The position numbers and the translations under genes were made by a program. From contig JAURVZ010000084.1 of NCBI GenBank assembly GCA_030655215.1, forward strand, positions 186,001 through 250,000: DNA of 64,000 bases, written 5' to 3'. Below, one piece after another: positions 52,910-62,169 of this stretch. The notes beneath the pieces were generated by a model. That model saw only the letters and a program-made list of their open reading frames with translations, was not told the origin of the DNA and did not search any database. Each line of letters begins with the position of its first letter. The first letter of the stretch is position 1. Source of the stretch: Pseudolabrys sp. GTDB lineage: Bacteria; Pseudomonadota; Alphaproteobacteria; Rhizobiales; Xanthobacteraceae.

Positions 52910-54025
52910 TCACGAGTAATCACCTCCGGTCGCCACCAACCCAGACGCGCTGCCAGGCAAGTAGGACGCGCCGCCACCAGCGGTGAAGATCACGCCGTTT
53001 CGAACCGCCGAATATCGGACGCCGGTAGCCGCGCCGGAATACGTAATGCCGCTCGCCTGCGCATATGAAAGACGGTCGGCGAGCGCGAAGGCGCCGCTGA
53101 ATGCTGGCGCCCCCGTGAGAGTCACAGTGCGGCCCGAGCCGCCGGTAACAATGCTGCCATGCGTCAACGCCTGGAGATGGTAGGACGCGCTGCCGGAGAT
53201 GGTATAATCGATCCCGTTCGCGACAATCTTTCCGTCGGTCGTGGCAAGCATTTGACCGCCGGCAATGGCGCCAAAGTCCATTGCCCCAGATACCGTGATA
53301 ACGCCGCCAGTGAGCGCGTTTATTCCCGCACCGGACGACGTTGCGATCTTGAGCCCGGCAATGGAAAGATTGCCGTAATTCGAGACAGAAATAGCGACGC
53401 CGGCTGTGGAGAGCAGCACGCTCGAAGGGGACAACGTGTTGCCACGAAGAGTGACGGTCCCGCGACCGACCCATGGACCGGCGACGGTGACCGACCCGGT
53501 GTAATTGCCGCTCTCCACCTGAATCGTAACGTCATATCCATTGAGATCGAGGGTAGCGACGACGTTGATCGCCTTCTGAATTGTCAGGAACGCGCCGCCC
53601 GACGAATTCGCCAAACCGTTGTTGCTGTCAGACCCATCGGTACGCACGTAGTATGTGCGGTTTGCCGTCAGAACTTCACGGCATGGCTTGATCACAGCCA
53701 CCCAGGCACTGCCGTTCCAGCTCAACAGCGCGCTCTCGTCGATGACATAGGCAAGCCAGCCGATGCGCGGCGCACTGAATTGCCAGGCGCCGTCCTGCCA
53801 CGCCGCAATGGCGTTGACATGGCTGGCCCATGCACCTGTCGCGCCGGTCTTGACGATCCAGCGTTGCCCTTCGGACGGCGAACCGGGCGGCGCGGTCAGA
53901 TCGCGGTCAAGCACTGCGAGTTGCACCAGAGTGTCGAGAATGCGCAAGGCTTCGTTGTGGGTGACGTGCTTCTGCGCCTGGCTGCCTTCAATGCAAGGCA
54001 GCGCCAGATTGGCGGTGTCGGTCAT
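52910..54025 (-). CDS. DUF2793 domain protein with beta-helix C-terminus (tail fibre/spike-like)
   Basis: 'NLALPCIEGSQAQKHVTHNEALRILDTLVQLAVLDRDLTAPPGSPSEGQRWIV...WAGAWQF'-type DUF2793 region, then 'YYVRTDGSDSNNGLANSSGGAFLTIQKAINV' pectin-lyase-like start. Confidence 0.85.
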   Translation of the reverse strand: MTDTANLALPCIEGSQAQKHVTHNEALRILDTLVQLAVLDRDLTAPPGSPSEGQRWIVKTGATGAWASHVNAIAAWQDGAWQFSAPRIGWLAYVIDESALLSWNGSAWVAVIKPCREVLTANRTYYVRTDGSDSNNGLANSSGGAFLTIQKAINVVATLDLNGYDVTIQVESGNYTGSVTVAGPWVGRGTVTLRGNTLSPSSVLLSTAGVAISVSNYGNLSIAGLKIATSSGAGINALTGGVITVSGAMDFGAIAGGQMLATTDGKIVANGIDYTISGSASYHLQALTHGSIVTGGSGRTVTLTGAPAFSGAFALADRLSYAQASGITYSGAATGVRYSAVRNGVIFTAGGGASYLPGSASGLVATGGDYS

Positions 54026-54039
54026 GTTTTGCGTCTCTG

Positions 54040-57000
54040 TTATTGAATTGCGAGCGTTATGTCGGCGGGGAAGCCGCGCCCGATCGTTGCCGAGAGTTGC
54101 ACCACGCGCAGGTGCAGGGTCGCTTGCGGCGCGCCGAAGTCGGTCAGTTCATGCGCGGCCGTATAGAGGACTGACGGTGTCGTTGCTGTCAGCGTGCGCA
54201 GCGCCGTCGCGCCAAGCATGACGTCAATCTCGTATGTCTCGCTGTCCTCGCCGAGCGGCACTTCGCCGGTCCAGCTGTCGCCGTCGGCGCGCGTGCGGCG
54301 GATCCAGCCGATGCTGACGCCACTGCCATCGCGCACGGCTTTGACATGGACTGGCGACAAGGGCCGCAGCGCCGTCGCGCGCGGTGTCGCGACGAGCGAT
54401 AGCGCTGATGCATCGCCGGTGTCGCGGCCGGCCGCGACCACGCGCAATTGCAATGGCCGCTCCAGCGCGCCGATGCCGCTCGCCACTGTCACGATCTGCG
54501 GATCGAGCAGCACAAACGGCGCGCCAGCGGCCAGCATTGGCGTCATCGCCCACTCGCTGCCGAATTGCCCGCGCAACAAGCGAGAGAGTTTGTACTCCCG
54601 CTCGCCCACTAATTCGGCATTGGCGAACTGGATCAATTCCCAATGGCCATCGGCATTACGCAAGGCCGCAACATTGGCGCCGCCGAGCACCGCATTGTCC
54701 GATGCCGATGCTAACGCGCCGCCGAAAAGCCGGACGCGGCATTCAGCCTTCTGCCAGCGCGCCGTCGGCCCGGCCGGCAGCACATCGAGCGTCTCGCCCA
54801 TTGTTGCGCGCGCCTGCGCCAGCGCCACGCGGCTGAAGCTCGCGCCATCGTGTGACGCCCAAACAGCCATCGCGCCCGGCCATGGCTCGGCCGAAACCGC
54901 CATGCGCATCAGCGGCACCGGCTGCTCCGCCGACAAAGCCGGCAGATCGAGCACAAGCGCATGCGCCGGCCCAAGTGCGGGCGGCAGCACGGTCGTGCGT
55001 TGCCGCGGCGCCTGCAGGCTGACATTGAACACTTCCGGATCGATCGAGCGCGCCCGCACCGCGCGCGCCTCGGCGTCGGTAATTTCCTCGATCTCGATCA
55101 GCCGCCGCCGTCCATTGATCGTCACGCCGGCGACATCGCCCGGCGTCAGTCCCAGCAAACTCGGCGGCAGCGCGAACACTGCGCTCTCTCGCCCGGCCCA
55201 CAGATCCTGCAGCCAGATCTCTGTGCGCCGCTCGACACTCACATCGTCACTGACAATGGCGAGGTCGGCATGCGCGCGCCGCGCCGACAATCCGACCAGC
55301 CGGCGCGAGGTCGCCGTCGCGCGCTGATAGTCGGCCGCCATTTCGGTGAAGCCAATCGACACCGCACGCGGCAGGTCGCTCTCCTGAGCGCGCACCAGCC
55401 GCGCCGGCGGCACATCCTCCGGCAAGACCAGATCGTCTTCCGTCAACTCGATCACCGGCGCGCCGCCGCGCTGGCGAAAGCGCAACACGCCGTCCTGCTC
55501 AACCGCGTCGAACTGAAACGCCAGCGCCAAAGGATCGAGCATGGCGCGCGGCGCCATCGGCCGGTCGACGACATAGCCATCCGGTCCCTCGCCGAGTTCA
55601 TCGGTCTCGGCATCGGTGACGCCATTGTCCTCAAGCAGCGTCGACACCAGCCCATCGAGCGTCGCATTGCCGAGGCGTCCGGTCAGCCAGTGCCCGCTCT
55701 GCCAATTGGCGGCGTCGCTCCACACATCGCCCGCGGCGGGGAACACCGGATAAGGCCGCGCATCCCAGGTCCACAGATGAATGGCGTCGGCCGTCACCAT
55801 GCGGCCGCCATAGACGCTCGACACCGGGTTGAGCGCGGCATCGCCGAACGCCGGATCGAAAGCCCCTAACACCGCTTCAAGAAAGCGGCGCTGGATCAAG
55901 TCATCGCGCTTGCCACTGGAGAAATATGGCAGCGCTGCTTCCGACGACTTGGCATCGGGAAATGTGCTCGGCTGGTTGGCGCCTTTGTCGACCGCGGGAC
56001 AGCCGAGTTCGGTCAGCCAGATCGGCTTGCTCTGCGGCACCCAGCCGGTCGGGCTGCCAAGCTCAACGCCACCGACACGTTCATAGTGCGGGCGCGACCA
56101 GAAATTCCAGATGTCCTTCTGCCGGTAGATCCACGGCTTGCCGAGGCCATCGGTAATGGCGCTGCGCGTTTGCGCCAGACGCGCGGCATCGTTGGCATAG
56201 TACCAGTCATAGGCCTCGCCGCTGTTGAGGTGCCCGGCGATGTAGTCGCGGCGATAAGGGCTATCGCTGAGCGCGCGGTCAAGCGCATTGGCGTCGTCGC
56301 GCCAGTCCGACAAAGGCGCGTAGTAGTCGATGCCGACACAGCCGATCGCCGATGACGCCCATAGCGGATCGAGCGGAAAGCGCACCTCGCTGCCGATCAC
56401 ATGCGAGCCATATTCGGTCCAGTCGGCGGCATAGGTGACAAGTGTATCGCCGCCAACAATGGCCTTCACATCCGCCGCCAGGGTCACCAGCGCATTCACC
56501 GCCGGATAGACACCGGAGGCCGAACGCACGCGCGTCAGCGCGCGCATCTCCGAGCCAATCAGAATAGCATCAACGCCGCCGGCGCTCTCGGCCAGCGCGG
56601 CATAGTGCAGAATCATCTTGCGGTAATTCCATGCGTCGGCGCCCCCGGCGAAGAACGTATTCACCTGGCTCGCGGCGGCAGCCGTGCCATCCACCGTGCC
56701 GGCGCGTTCCGGCGCCGGATCGCAGTTAATGCGCCCGCGCCATGGATAGGCCGGTTGCGACGCCGCGCCGCTATGCGGATCGCTGAGTGCATTGCCCGGC
56801 GCAATGTCCATCATCACGAACGGATAGAGCGTTACCTTCAGCCCGCGGGCTTTCAATTGCGCAATCAGATTCACCACGCTCCAGTCGGACGGCGTGCCCC
56901 CATAGGCTGGCCGCCCGCCGACACTCGACACCTGATAGGCGGCATCGCGCGTCACACCCGCAACGGACCACGTCGCGCCATGGGTTGTCTTGATAGAACT

Positions 57001-57906
57001 GTCGATGCCGGGCCGCACGCGGCACTGCCCGCAGCGCAAATCGCTGCCGAACCAACTCACCACAATGGCGACGCGCTCGAGGTTCGGCGCCACGGCCTGC
57101 AACTCGTCGAGCGAGGCAATCACGTCCGAGGCAGCAAACGTCACATGCCGGTTCTCAGGGCCCGATATGCCAGGTCCCAAAACTTGCACCACAGTCGACG
57201 GCTCATAGCCGAACTCGGTCGAACCCGGGATCAGCGTCACCGCGCGCACCATTTTCTCAAGCTGGCCGACCGCCCGCACCACCTCGAACGACAATTGCGG
57301 AATGCGGTTGCCGAAATCGGCGAGCGGCAGGCGCTCGATGACGACATAAGCCAGCCCGCGATAGGCCGGCGCGGCGCCTTCCTTGGCGACGATCAAGGGG
57401 TCTGGCGTCTGCGTCTCGTCGCCGGTGTAGACGCGCATGGTCACGCCGCTGAGATCGAGCGGTTTGCCATCGGCCCAGACACGCCGCACCGCACCGATCG
57501 GCCCTTCGCACAAGCCGAGCGCGAGATTGCCGTAATATGCGTAGGTCGTCGTCGTGGTGACTGTCGTGGTCGATCCGCCGCCGCCGGTGCTCTTGCCGCC
57601 GCCGGATTGCTCGGTCGAGGTGCTGGTGCTGACCACCTCTTGCAGATTGGTCGCCCAGATCACCTGCCCCGCCAGACGCGCGCGGCCATAGAGACGCGGG
57701 ATCGCCGCGCCATCCGTCGAGGCCATGACTTCGAGATCGGCGAGGCGCGGCCCTTCGACCGTGCGCTCGCGCCGCGAACCGAACAGAGCCTGGTCGATGG
57801 CGTTGCCGGCGACGGCGCCAACAACGCGACCGATTATCGCCCCCGCCGGCCCGAGCAATGACTTGCCGGCGACGCCGCCTGCCGCTGAAAGAAGGAGTGC
57901 TGCCAT
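54040..57906 (-). CDS. GTA TIM-barrel-like domain / baseplate megatron-type tail protein (RcGTA g15-like)
   Basis: 1288 aa; 'LLGPAGAIIGRVVGAVAGNAIDQALFG', 'GSEMRALTRVRSASGVYPAVNALVTLAADVKAIVGGDTLVTYAADWTEYG', 'IWLTELGCPAVDKGANQPSTFPDAKSSEAALPYFSSGKRDD'. Confidence 0.95.
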   Translation of the reverse strand: MAALLLSAAGGVAGKSLLGPAGAIIGRVVGAVAGNAIDQALFGSRRERTVEGPRLADLEVMASTDGAAIPRLYGRARLAGQVIWATNLQEVVSTSTSTEQSGGGKSTGGGGSTTTVTTTTTYAYYGNLALGLCEGPIGAVRRVWADGKPLDLSGVTMRVYTGDETQTPDPLIVAKEGAAPAYRGLAYVVIERLPLADFGNRIPQLSFEVVRAVGQLEKMVRAVTLIPGSTEFGYEPSTVVQVLGPGISGPENRHVTFAASDVIASLDELQAVAPNLERVAIVVSWFGSDLRCGQCRVRPGIDSSIKTTHGATWSVAGVTRDAAYQVSSVGGRPAYGGTPSDWSVVNLIAQLKARGLKVTLYPFVMMDIAPGNALSDPHSGAASQPAYPWRGRINCDPAPERAGTVDGTAAAASQVNTFFAGGADAWNYRKMILHYAALAESAGGVDAILIGSEMRALTRVRSASGVYPAVNALVTLAADVKAIVGGDTLVTYAADWTEYGSHVIGSEVRFPLDPLWASSAIGCVGIDYYAPLSDWRDDANALDRALSDSPYRRDYIAGHLNSGEAYDWYYANDAARLAQTRSAITDGLGKPWIYRQKDIWNFWSRPHYERVGGVELGSPTGWVPQSKPIWLTELGCPAVDKGANQPSTFPDAKSSEAALPYFSSGKRDDLIQRRFLEAVLGAFDPAFGDAALNPVSSVYGGRMVTADAIHLWTWDARPYPVFPAAGDVWSDAANWQSGHWLTGRLGNATLDGLVSTLLEDNGVTDAETDELGEGPDGYVVDRPMAPRAMLDPLALAFQFDAVEQDGVLRFRQRGGAPVIELTEDDLVLPEDVPPARLVRAQESDLPRAVSIGFTEMAADYQRATATSRRLVGLSARRAHADLAIVSDDVSVERRTEIWLQDLWAGRESAVFALPPSLLGLTPGDVAGVTINGRRRLIEIEEITDAEARAVRARSIDPEVFNVSLQAPRQRTTVLPPALGPAHALVLDLPALSAEQPVPLMRMAVSAEPWPGAMAVWASHDGASFSRVALAQARATMGETLDVLPAGPTARWQKAECRVRLFGGALASASDNAVLGGANVAALRNADGHWELIQFANAELVGEREYKLSRLLRGQFGSEWAMTPMLAAGAPFVLLDPQIVTVASGIGALERPLQLRVVAAGRDTGDASALSLVATPRATALRPLSPVHVKAVRDGSGVSIGWIRRTRADGDSWTGEVPLGEDSETYEIDVMLGATALRTLTATTPSVLYTAAHELTDFGAPQATLHLRVVQLSATIGRGFPADITLAIQ

Positions 57907-58343
57907 TAGTCACCAACTCCGGGAAACCGGAACGCATAAGCAATGTGCCGCCGCCACCAAGGCGCCAGCGCCACTTCGGCAACCGAAGCGCCGTCATGCG
58001 CGTGCACGATCTTGTCAGGCGCCGTGATAATGGCGGCATGCTTGGCCGGCAGATTGCTGCGCCAGCGAAACAGCAACACGTCGCCTTCAGAGAATGCGTT
58101 GCGGTCGATGAGTATCAAGTGTCGCGCTGCGGCTTCGGCCAGCGACTCGCTGCCGGCCGCTTCCGCCCAGTCCGGCGCATAGGCTGGCGCTTGCTCCGGC
58201 TCGTCGCCGATCACGGCGCGCCACACACCGCGCACCAGCCCGAGACAATCGCAGCCGATACCTTTCAGTGATGCCTGATGCCGATAGGGCGTGCCGATCC
58301 AGCCGCGCGCTTCCGCGACGATGAGAGAACGAGTGATAGTCAT
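57906..58343 (-). CDS. NlpC/P60 family tail peptidase (RcGTA g14-like)
   Basis: 'GWIGTPYRHQASLKGIGCDCLGLVRGVW', 'HAAIITAPDKIVHAHDG'. Confidence 0.93.
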   Translation of the reverse strand: MTITRSLIVAEARGWIGTPYRHQASLKGIGCDCLGLVRGVWRAVIGDEPEQAPAYAPDWAEAAGSESLAEAAARHLILIDRNAFSEGDVLLFRWRSNLPAKHAAIITAPDKIVHAHDGASVAEVALAPWWRRHIAYAFRFPGVGD

Positions 58344-58352
58344 GGGGACCTC

Positions 58353-58408
58353 GTGTCCCGGACGCAGCGCAGCGTTCTTCACGATGCGAGATCCGGGACC
58401 CCGGTTAC
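58353..58408. repeat. Palindromic intergenic repeat, copy 1
   Basis: GTGTCCCGGACGCAGCGCAGCGTTCTTCACGATGCGAGATCCGGGACCCCGGTTACT; GTCCCGGA/TCCGGGAC stem; shares AGATCCGGGACCCCGGTTACT-type end with copy 2. Confidence 0.8.
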
Positions 58409-59295
58409 TTGTTTAAACTATTTCCGTCATTGCCCGGCTCGCCCTGAACCGGATAGCGCACGACAAAGTCATTGCCGGGAATGTGCGGGAAGCCGCGAAA
58501 ATTCACGATGTTGTTGAAACGGTCGCGGCACGTCGTGAAGCGCTTGTCGCAACCGGCTGTCACAGTGAATGTATCGCCGGGCGCAATCGCCTGCGGCATC
58601 GCCTGCCACAGATCGAGCGTCACATCGGTCGCTTTGCGATGCAGCTTCACCTCAATCGCCAAACCGTTGTTCGCGCCGCTGGTGAAAGTAAGCTTGCCGG
58701 CCGTGAACCAGCCATCGCCGAACGCGCCTAGGCCACTGGCGCGGAACGCCGATGTTGCAGTCAACGCGACCACTGTGCCGATGCCGCGAAACGCAGACAA
58801 CATTAGATTGACCTTGCAGCGGCTATCACCGCAATCGGCCGAGCACGTCGCCGTATAAAGCCGCCCTGTGTCTTGCGTCAGCTTCTCGCTCAATCCCCGC
58901 ATCTCGGCGGTAAACACCGCGCCATCGCGGCGCACTTCGCCAAGCGTGCCTTTGGCCATCAACACGCGCAGAGACGGCTCGCTCCAGTCGACCAGCCACA
59001 GCTCGACGCCCGCAGCGTCGTAGCGGCCGGCCGCGAGATCATCCTCGTTCAACGTGTCATCATTGAGCGCGCCGCTGAGCTCCGACGTGTCGGCCGCGAG
59101 CCCATGCTTCTGCGCCACCTCACTGCCGCTGAGACCGGTGCCGGCGCGGCAGGTCACCGCGCCGAGCACGACATCCTCGTCGTGATCGGTGAAGCCTTGC
59201 GTCACATCATCCTGGCGCACGATCAGCCAGCAGCGGCACAGAGTCGTCACGCCGGAGTCCATCTTCTCCTGCAAAGCGGGCGGGATGTTTCTCAT
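58405..59295 (-). CDS. DUF2163 domain protein (RcGTA g13-like)
   Basis: 'CRCWLIVRQDDVTQGFTDHDEDV', C-terminal 'GCDKRFTTCRDRFNNIVNFRGFPHIPGND'. Confidence 0.93.
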   Translation of the reverse strand: MRNIPPALQEKMDSGVTTLCRCWLIVRQDDVTQGFTDHDEDVVLGAVTCRAGTGLSGSEVAQKHGLAADTSELSGALNDDTLNEDDLAAGRYDAAGVELWLVDWSEPSLRVLMAKGTLGEVRRDGAVFTAEMRGLSEKLTQDTGRLYTATCSADCGDSRCKVNLMLSAFRGIGTVVALTATSAFRASGLGAFGDGWFTAGKLTFTSGANNGLAIEVKLHRKATDVTLDLWQAMPQAIAPGDTFTVTAGCDKRFTTCRDRFNNIVNFRGFPHIPGNDFVVRYPVQGEPGNDGNSLNK

Positions 59296-59933
59296 GGCTT
59301 GATCTCCACCACGGGAATTTTCGGAATGGCGCCAGCGGCAAAGGCGGACAGATCGACCTCGAGATAATCGGTGTCGAAGCGCACCGGCACGTCGAACAAA
59401 AACCCGGCGGTGACGTCGATGCCAAGGCCGGGGATATGAGCCGGCAGGAACGTCACGATGCCCGTCGTCGAGTCGACGCTGAAGTGCATGCCGCGCGTCA
59501 TCTCGACACCGGCCACCGCGATGCGCACGCTCAACGGCACCGGCTTTTCAATCGGTCGCCGGTACGGCGCAAACTCGTCGCCATAAGTCTTGCGCAACGC
59601 AAACGTTGCCGTCACGCCATCGCCATAGCCGATGATCTGATCCAACGGCGTCACCGCCGCATCCGGCGCCGCGGAAGAATGATCGAGCCGGTCGCGCCAG
59701 CGAAAGCCATACAGTCGCCCGCGCCGCTCCTCGAAGAAGGCAATCGCCTGCGACAACGCCTGATGCGTCTTGACGCCATAACCGGCGTCGTAACGCCGTC
59801 GCGAATGCGCCCAGCGCGCATTGCGCTCCTCGCGGCCGGAGCCGAGCGCAACCACATCGGTACGCCGCTGCGGCCCGCCGGCGCTTTTCAGCGCGATGTC
59901 GAGCGGAAACAGGATTTCATGAAATGCGGTCAT
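59292..59933 (-). CDS. DUF2460 domain tail protein (RcGTA g12-like)
   Basis: 'FHEILFPLDIALKSAGGPQRRTDVVALGSGREERNARWAHSRRRYDAGYGVK'. Confidence 0.94.
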   Translation of the reverse strand: MTAFHEILFPLDIALKSAGGPQRRTDVVALGSGREERNARWAHSRRRYDAGYGVKTHQALSQAIAFFEERRGRLYGFRWRDRLDHSSAAPDAAVTPLDQIIGYGDGVTATFALRKTYGDEFAPYRRPIEKPVPLSVRIAVAGVEMTRGMHFSVDSTTGIVTFLPAHIPGLGIDVTAGFLFDVPVRFDTDYLEVDLSAFAAGAIPKIPVVEIKP

Positions 59934-60518
59934 CTAGAGTCCCCGCTGACCGCGCGCCACCGCGCGCGCAATCTGCCCGGTGATGTAGGCTTCCGAACGC
60001 TGAAAGCTGCCGGGGTCCGGCGTCGCAATGTGAATGGTGACGTTGCCGCTTTGGCCGCCGCTCGCTGCAACACCGAGCCGGCCATCGGCGCCGCGCGACA
60101 GCGGCACAATCGCCTCCGGCCCGGCGTCACCGGCCAGCCCCATGCCGCCGCTCAGTGGAAAGTAGCTCGGCGTGTTGATGATGCCGCCGGAAGCGAAAGG
60201 CGTCAGGTTCTTGATGACGCCGCCATCATCGCCGTCCGTTAGAATGTTCTTGAAGTCGCCAGCCAGCAACCGCGCAATCGGCTTGAAGGCATTCTGCATC
60301 GCCAGGCTCGACAGCTTCAGCGTCAGACCTTTCAGCACATCGTCGAACTGCTTGCCGCCGGTCGTCGCTTGCGCAAACGCCTTGGTAATGGCGCTGGCGA
60401 ATTGCCCGGCGCTGACACCGAGCACCTTGAGACTTTGCCGCTGCTTTTTCGTCGGATCGTCGCGCGGCGGCACTTGAGAATATTGCGCGCCTTCGTCAAA
60501 CCCATAATCATCGCTCAT
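59934..60518 (-). CDS. Short phage tail tape measure protein (RcGTA g11-like)
   Basis: 'FASAITKAFAQATTGGKQFDDVLKGLTLKLSSLAMQNAFKPIA', 'FASGGIINTPSYFPLSGGMGLAGDAGPEAIVPLSRGADGRLGV'. Confidence 0.92.
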   Translation of the reverse strand: MSDDYGFDEGAQYSQVPPRDDPTKKQRQSLKVLGVSAGQFASAITKAFAQATTGGKQFDDVLKGLTLKLSSLAMQNAFKPIARLLAGDFKNILTDGDDGGVIKNLTPFASGGIINTPSYFPLSGGMGLAGDAGPEAIVPLSRGADGRLGVAASGGQSGNVTIHIATPDPGSFQRSEAYITGQIARAVARGQRGL

Positions 60519-60699
60519 CGGGAAACCTCTTCATCAAATCCGCCAACCCGCCGCGATCGAGCGGCACGCTCCGCCCACCGCGCACCGCTTCAATTGCGTA
60601 GCTGAGCTCGCGCGGCGTCATGCGCCAGAACTGCTCCGGCGGCAGCTTCAACACGCCGAGGCCGAAGCCGATGGCCTCCGGCCAAGGAAACGGCTTCAC
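60508..60699 (-). CDS. Phage tail assembly chaperone (RcGTA g10.1-like)
   Basis: 63 aa 'FPWPEAIGFGLGVLKLPPEQFWRMTPRELSYAIEAV'. Confidence 0.9.
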   Translation of the reverse strand: MKPFPWPEAIGFGLGVLKLPPEQFWRMTPRELSYAIEAVRGGRSVPLDRGGLADLMKRFPDER

Positions 60700-61010
60700 G
60701 CCGCGTCCCCAAATGTCGCTGCGATCAAGGCCGCGGCAATGCGCACATAGCCCTGCGCGCCGCCATCGACCGCGAGCCGTGCGACTTCGTCGTCACTCAC
60801 CGCTTCTCCGGCGCCACGCAACCCGGCGCCGATGATGCGTGTCAGGTCGCGCGCCTTCAGCCGCCCCGAGGCAAAGCGCTCGGTCAGCGCCACCAAGTCG
60901 TCAGCGCCAAACGCATCTTCCAGTTCGGCCAAAGCGCCGAGCGTCAGCACCAAGGTGCGCTTGACGCCGCCGAGCTCGGCCTCGATCTCACCGCGATATT
61001 TGTTGGCCAT
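60696..61010 (-). CDS. Gene transfer agent family protein (RcGTA g10-like)
   Basis: 'LTLGALAELEDAFGADDLVALTERFASGRLKARDLTRIIGAGLRGAG'. Confidence 0.9.
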   Translation of the reverse strand: MANKYRGEIEAELGGVKRTLVLTLGALAELEDAFGADDLVALTERFASGRLKARDLTRIIGAGLRGAGEAVSDDEVARLAVDGGAQGYVRIAAALIAATFGDAA

Positions 61011-61013
61011 CGT

Positions 61014-61421
61014 TTACGCCGCCGCGAATGTCTGCTCGCCAGCCGACTCGAGCGCGACGTCATAGGTCACCTCGCCATTGTGCTCACCGGCGAATTCCAG
61101 ATTGGTGATCTGGAATTTGCCCTGCACCGTGCCGAAGTCCGGAATGACGATCTGGTAATTCTTCACCGCGCCGTCGAAGAAGGTCTGCCGCATCAGCGCA
61201 TCGGTCGCTGCATCCTTGAACAGGCCGCGGCCGGAGATCGAGGCGCGCTTGACGCCGGCGCCATCGAGCAGTTCTCGCCAGCGATTGGCGCTCTCGGCAT
61301 GCGTGATGTCGACAGTCTCGGCGTTGAACGACAGCCGGCGCGTGCGCAGGCCGGCCACCGTTGTGTAGCCTGCGCCGTCGGCGATCTTGATCAGCAGGTC
61401 CTTACCTTTTTGAGCGGTCAT
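61014..61421 (-). CDS. Phage major tail protein, TP901-1 family (RcGTA g9-like)
   Basis: 'TAQKGKDLLIKIADGAGYTTVAGLRTRRLSFNAETVDITHAESANRWRELLDGAGVKRASISGRGLFKD'; SD-like GGAGA before ATG at 61421. Confidence 0.93.
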   Translation of the reverse strand: MTAQKGKDLLIKIADGAGYTTVAGLRTRRLSFNAETVDITHAESANRWRELLDGAGVKRASISGRGLFKDAATDALMRQTFFDGAVKNYQIVIPDFGTVQGKFQITNLEFAGEHNGEVTYDVALESAGEQTFAAA

Positions 61422-61436
61422 GATGTTCTCCAAAAA

Positions 61437-61847
61437 TTAAAGCGGTTCGGTCACGGCGCGGAAGCGAACCAGCGCGTGATAGGTGCGGCCGTCGGCTTCG
61501 CGCCGCACATCGGCGACGGCGAAGCGAAGATTGATGAGGCTGTGCCCGCTCAAGGTCAGCGGCGCATCGTCGAGCGCTTGCAGCAGCGCGCCGGCAATGA
61601 CATGGGCTTCCTTGTGGCCGCCCTGCCGCGACCAGGCATGCAAGGTCAGCTGATGCTCAGCGCCGGATTCAGTGCCGGTCGAGAAATCGGCGATGCGCGC
61701 TTCGCCAAGCGTCACGTAAGGAAAGGCCGCCTGCTTCGGCGGCTCGTCATAGATCTTCGGGCCGCCGAGCACAGAGGTGAGCGTGCTGTTGGCGGCCAAC
61801 GCGCTGTGCACGGCGGCACGCAGCGCGACGGCGGATGCAATCGGCAT
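61437..61847 (-). CDS. DUF3168 tail completion/terminator protein (RcGTA g8-like)
   Basis: 'LRAAVHSALAANSTLTSVLGGPKIYDEPPKQAAFPYVTLGE'. Confidence 0.92.
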   Translation of the reverse strand: MPIASAVALRAAVHSALAANSTLTSVLGGPKIYDEPPKQAAFPYVTLGEARIADFSTGTESGAEHQLTLHAWSRQGGHKEAHVIAGALLQALDDAPLTLSGHSLINLRFAVADVRREADGRTYHALVRFRAVTEPL

Positions 61848-61848
61848 G

Positions 61849-62169
61849 TTAATCCTCCCGCTGTTCGGCGTCGATGTCGAGAAAGCGCCGGTCAGCGCTC
61901 TCGCGCACGGCGAGCACGCGATAGGTGCGGATGCCGTCGATGAAGCGATGCCGGGTCGAGACGTCGTTGCGTTTGCGAATGGTGATGGTGGCGCGAAGCG
62001 CCGCTCCGAGACGATGAGCCTCGCTCTCGCTGCGCGCCGACAAAGGCGTCACCTTGGCCCACAGCACGGTGACGACATCATAGAGCCGGGTGACGCCGCC
62101 CTGCCCGTCGTCGCTTTCGCTGGCCGCTTCCAGCACAACACGGCGGTTGAGTTGCCCGGGCGCGGTCAT
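61849..62169 (-). CDS. Head-tail adaptor (RcGTA g7-like)
   Basis: 'PGQLNRRVVLEAASESDDGQGGVTRLYDVVTVLWAKVTPLSARSESEAHRLGA'; start placed at MTAPGQLNRR. Confidence 0.9.
   Translation of the reverse strand: MTAPGQLNRRVVLEAASESDDGQGGVTRLYDVVTVLWAKVTPLSARSESEAHRLGAALRATITIRKRNDVSTRHRFIDGIRTYRVLAVRESADRRFLDIDAEQRED

Noticed and set aside
56401-57861. 486-aa plus-strand ORF
   Set aside because: Antisense shadow of the GTA megatron protein; Arg/His-rich.
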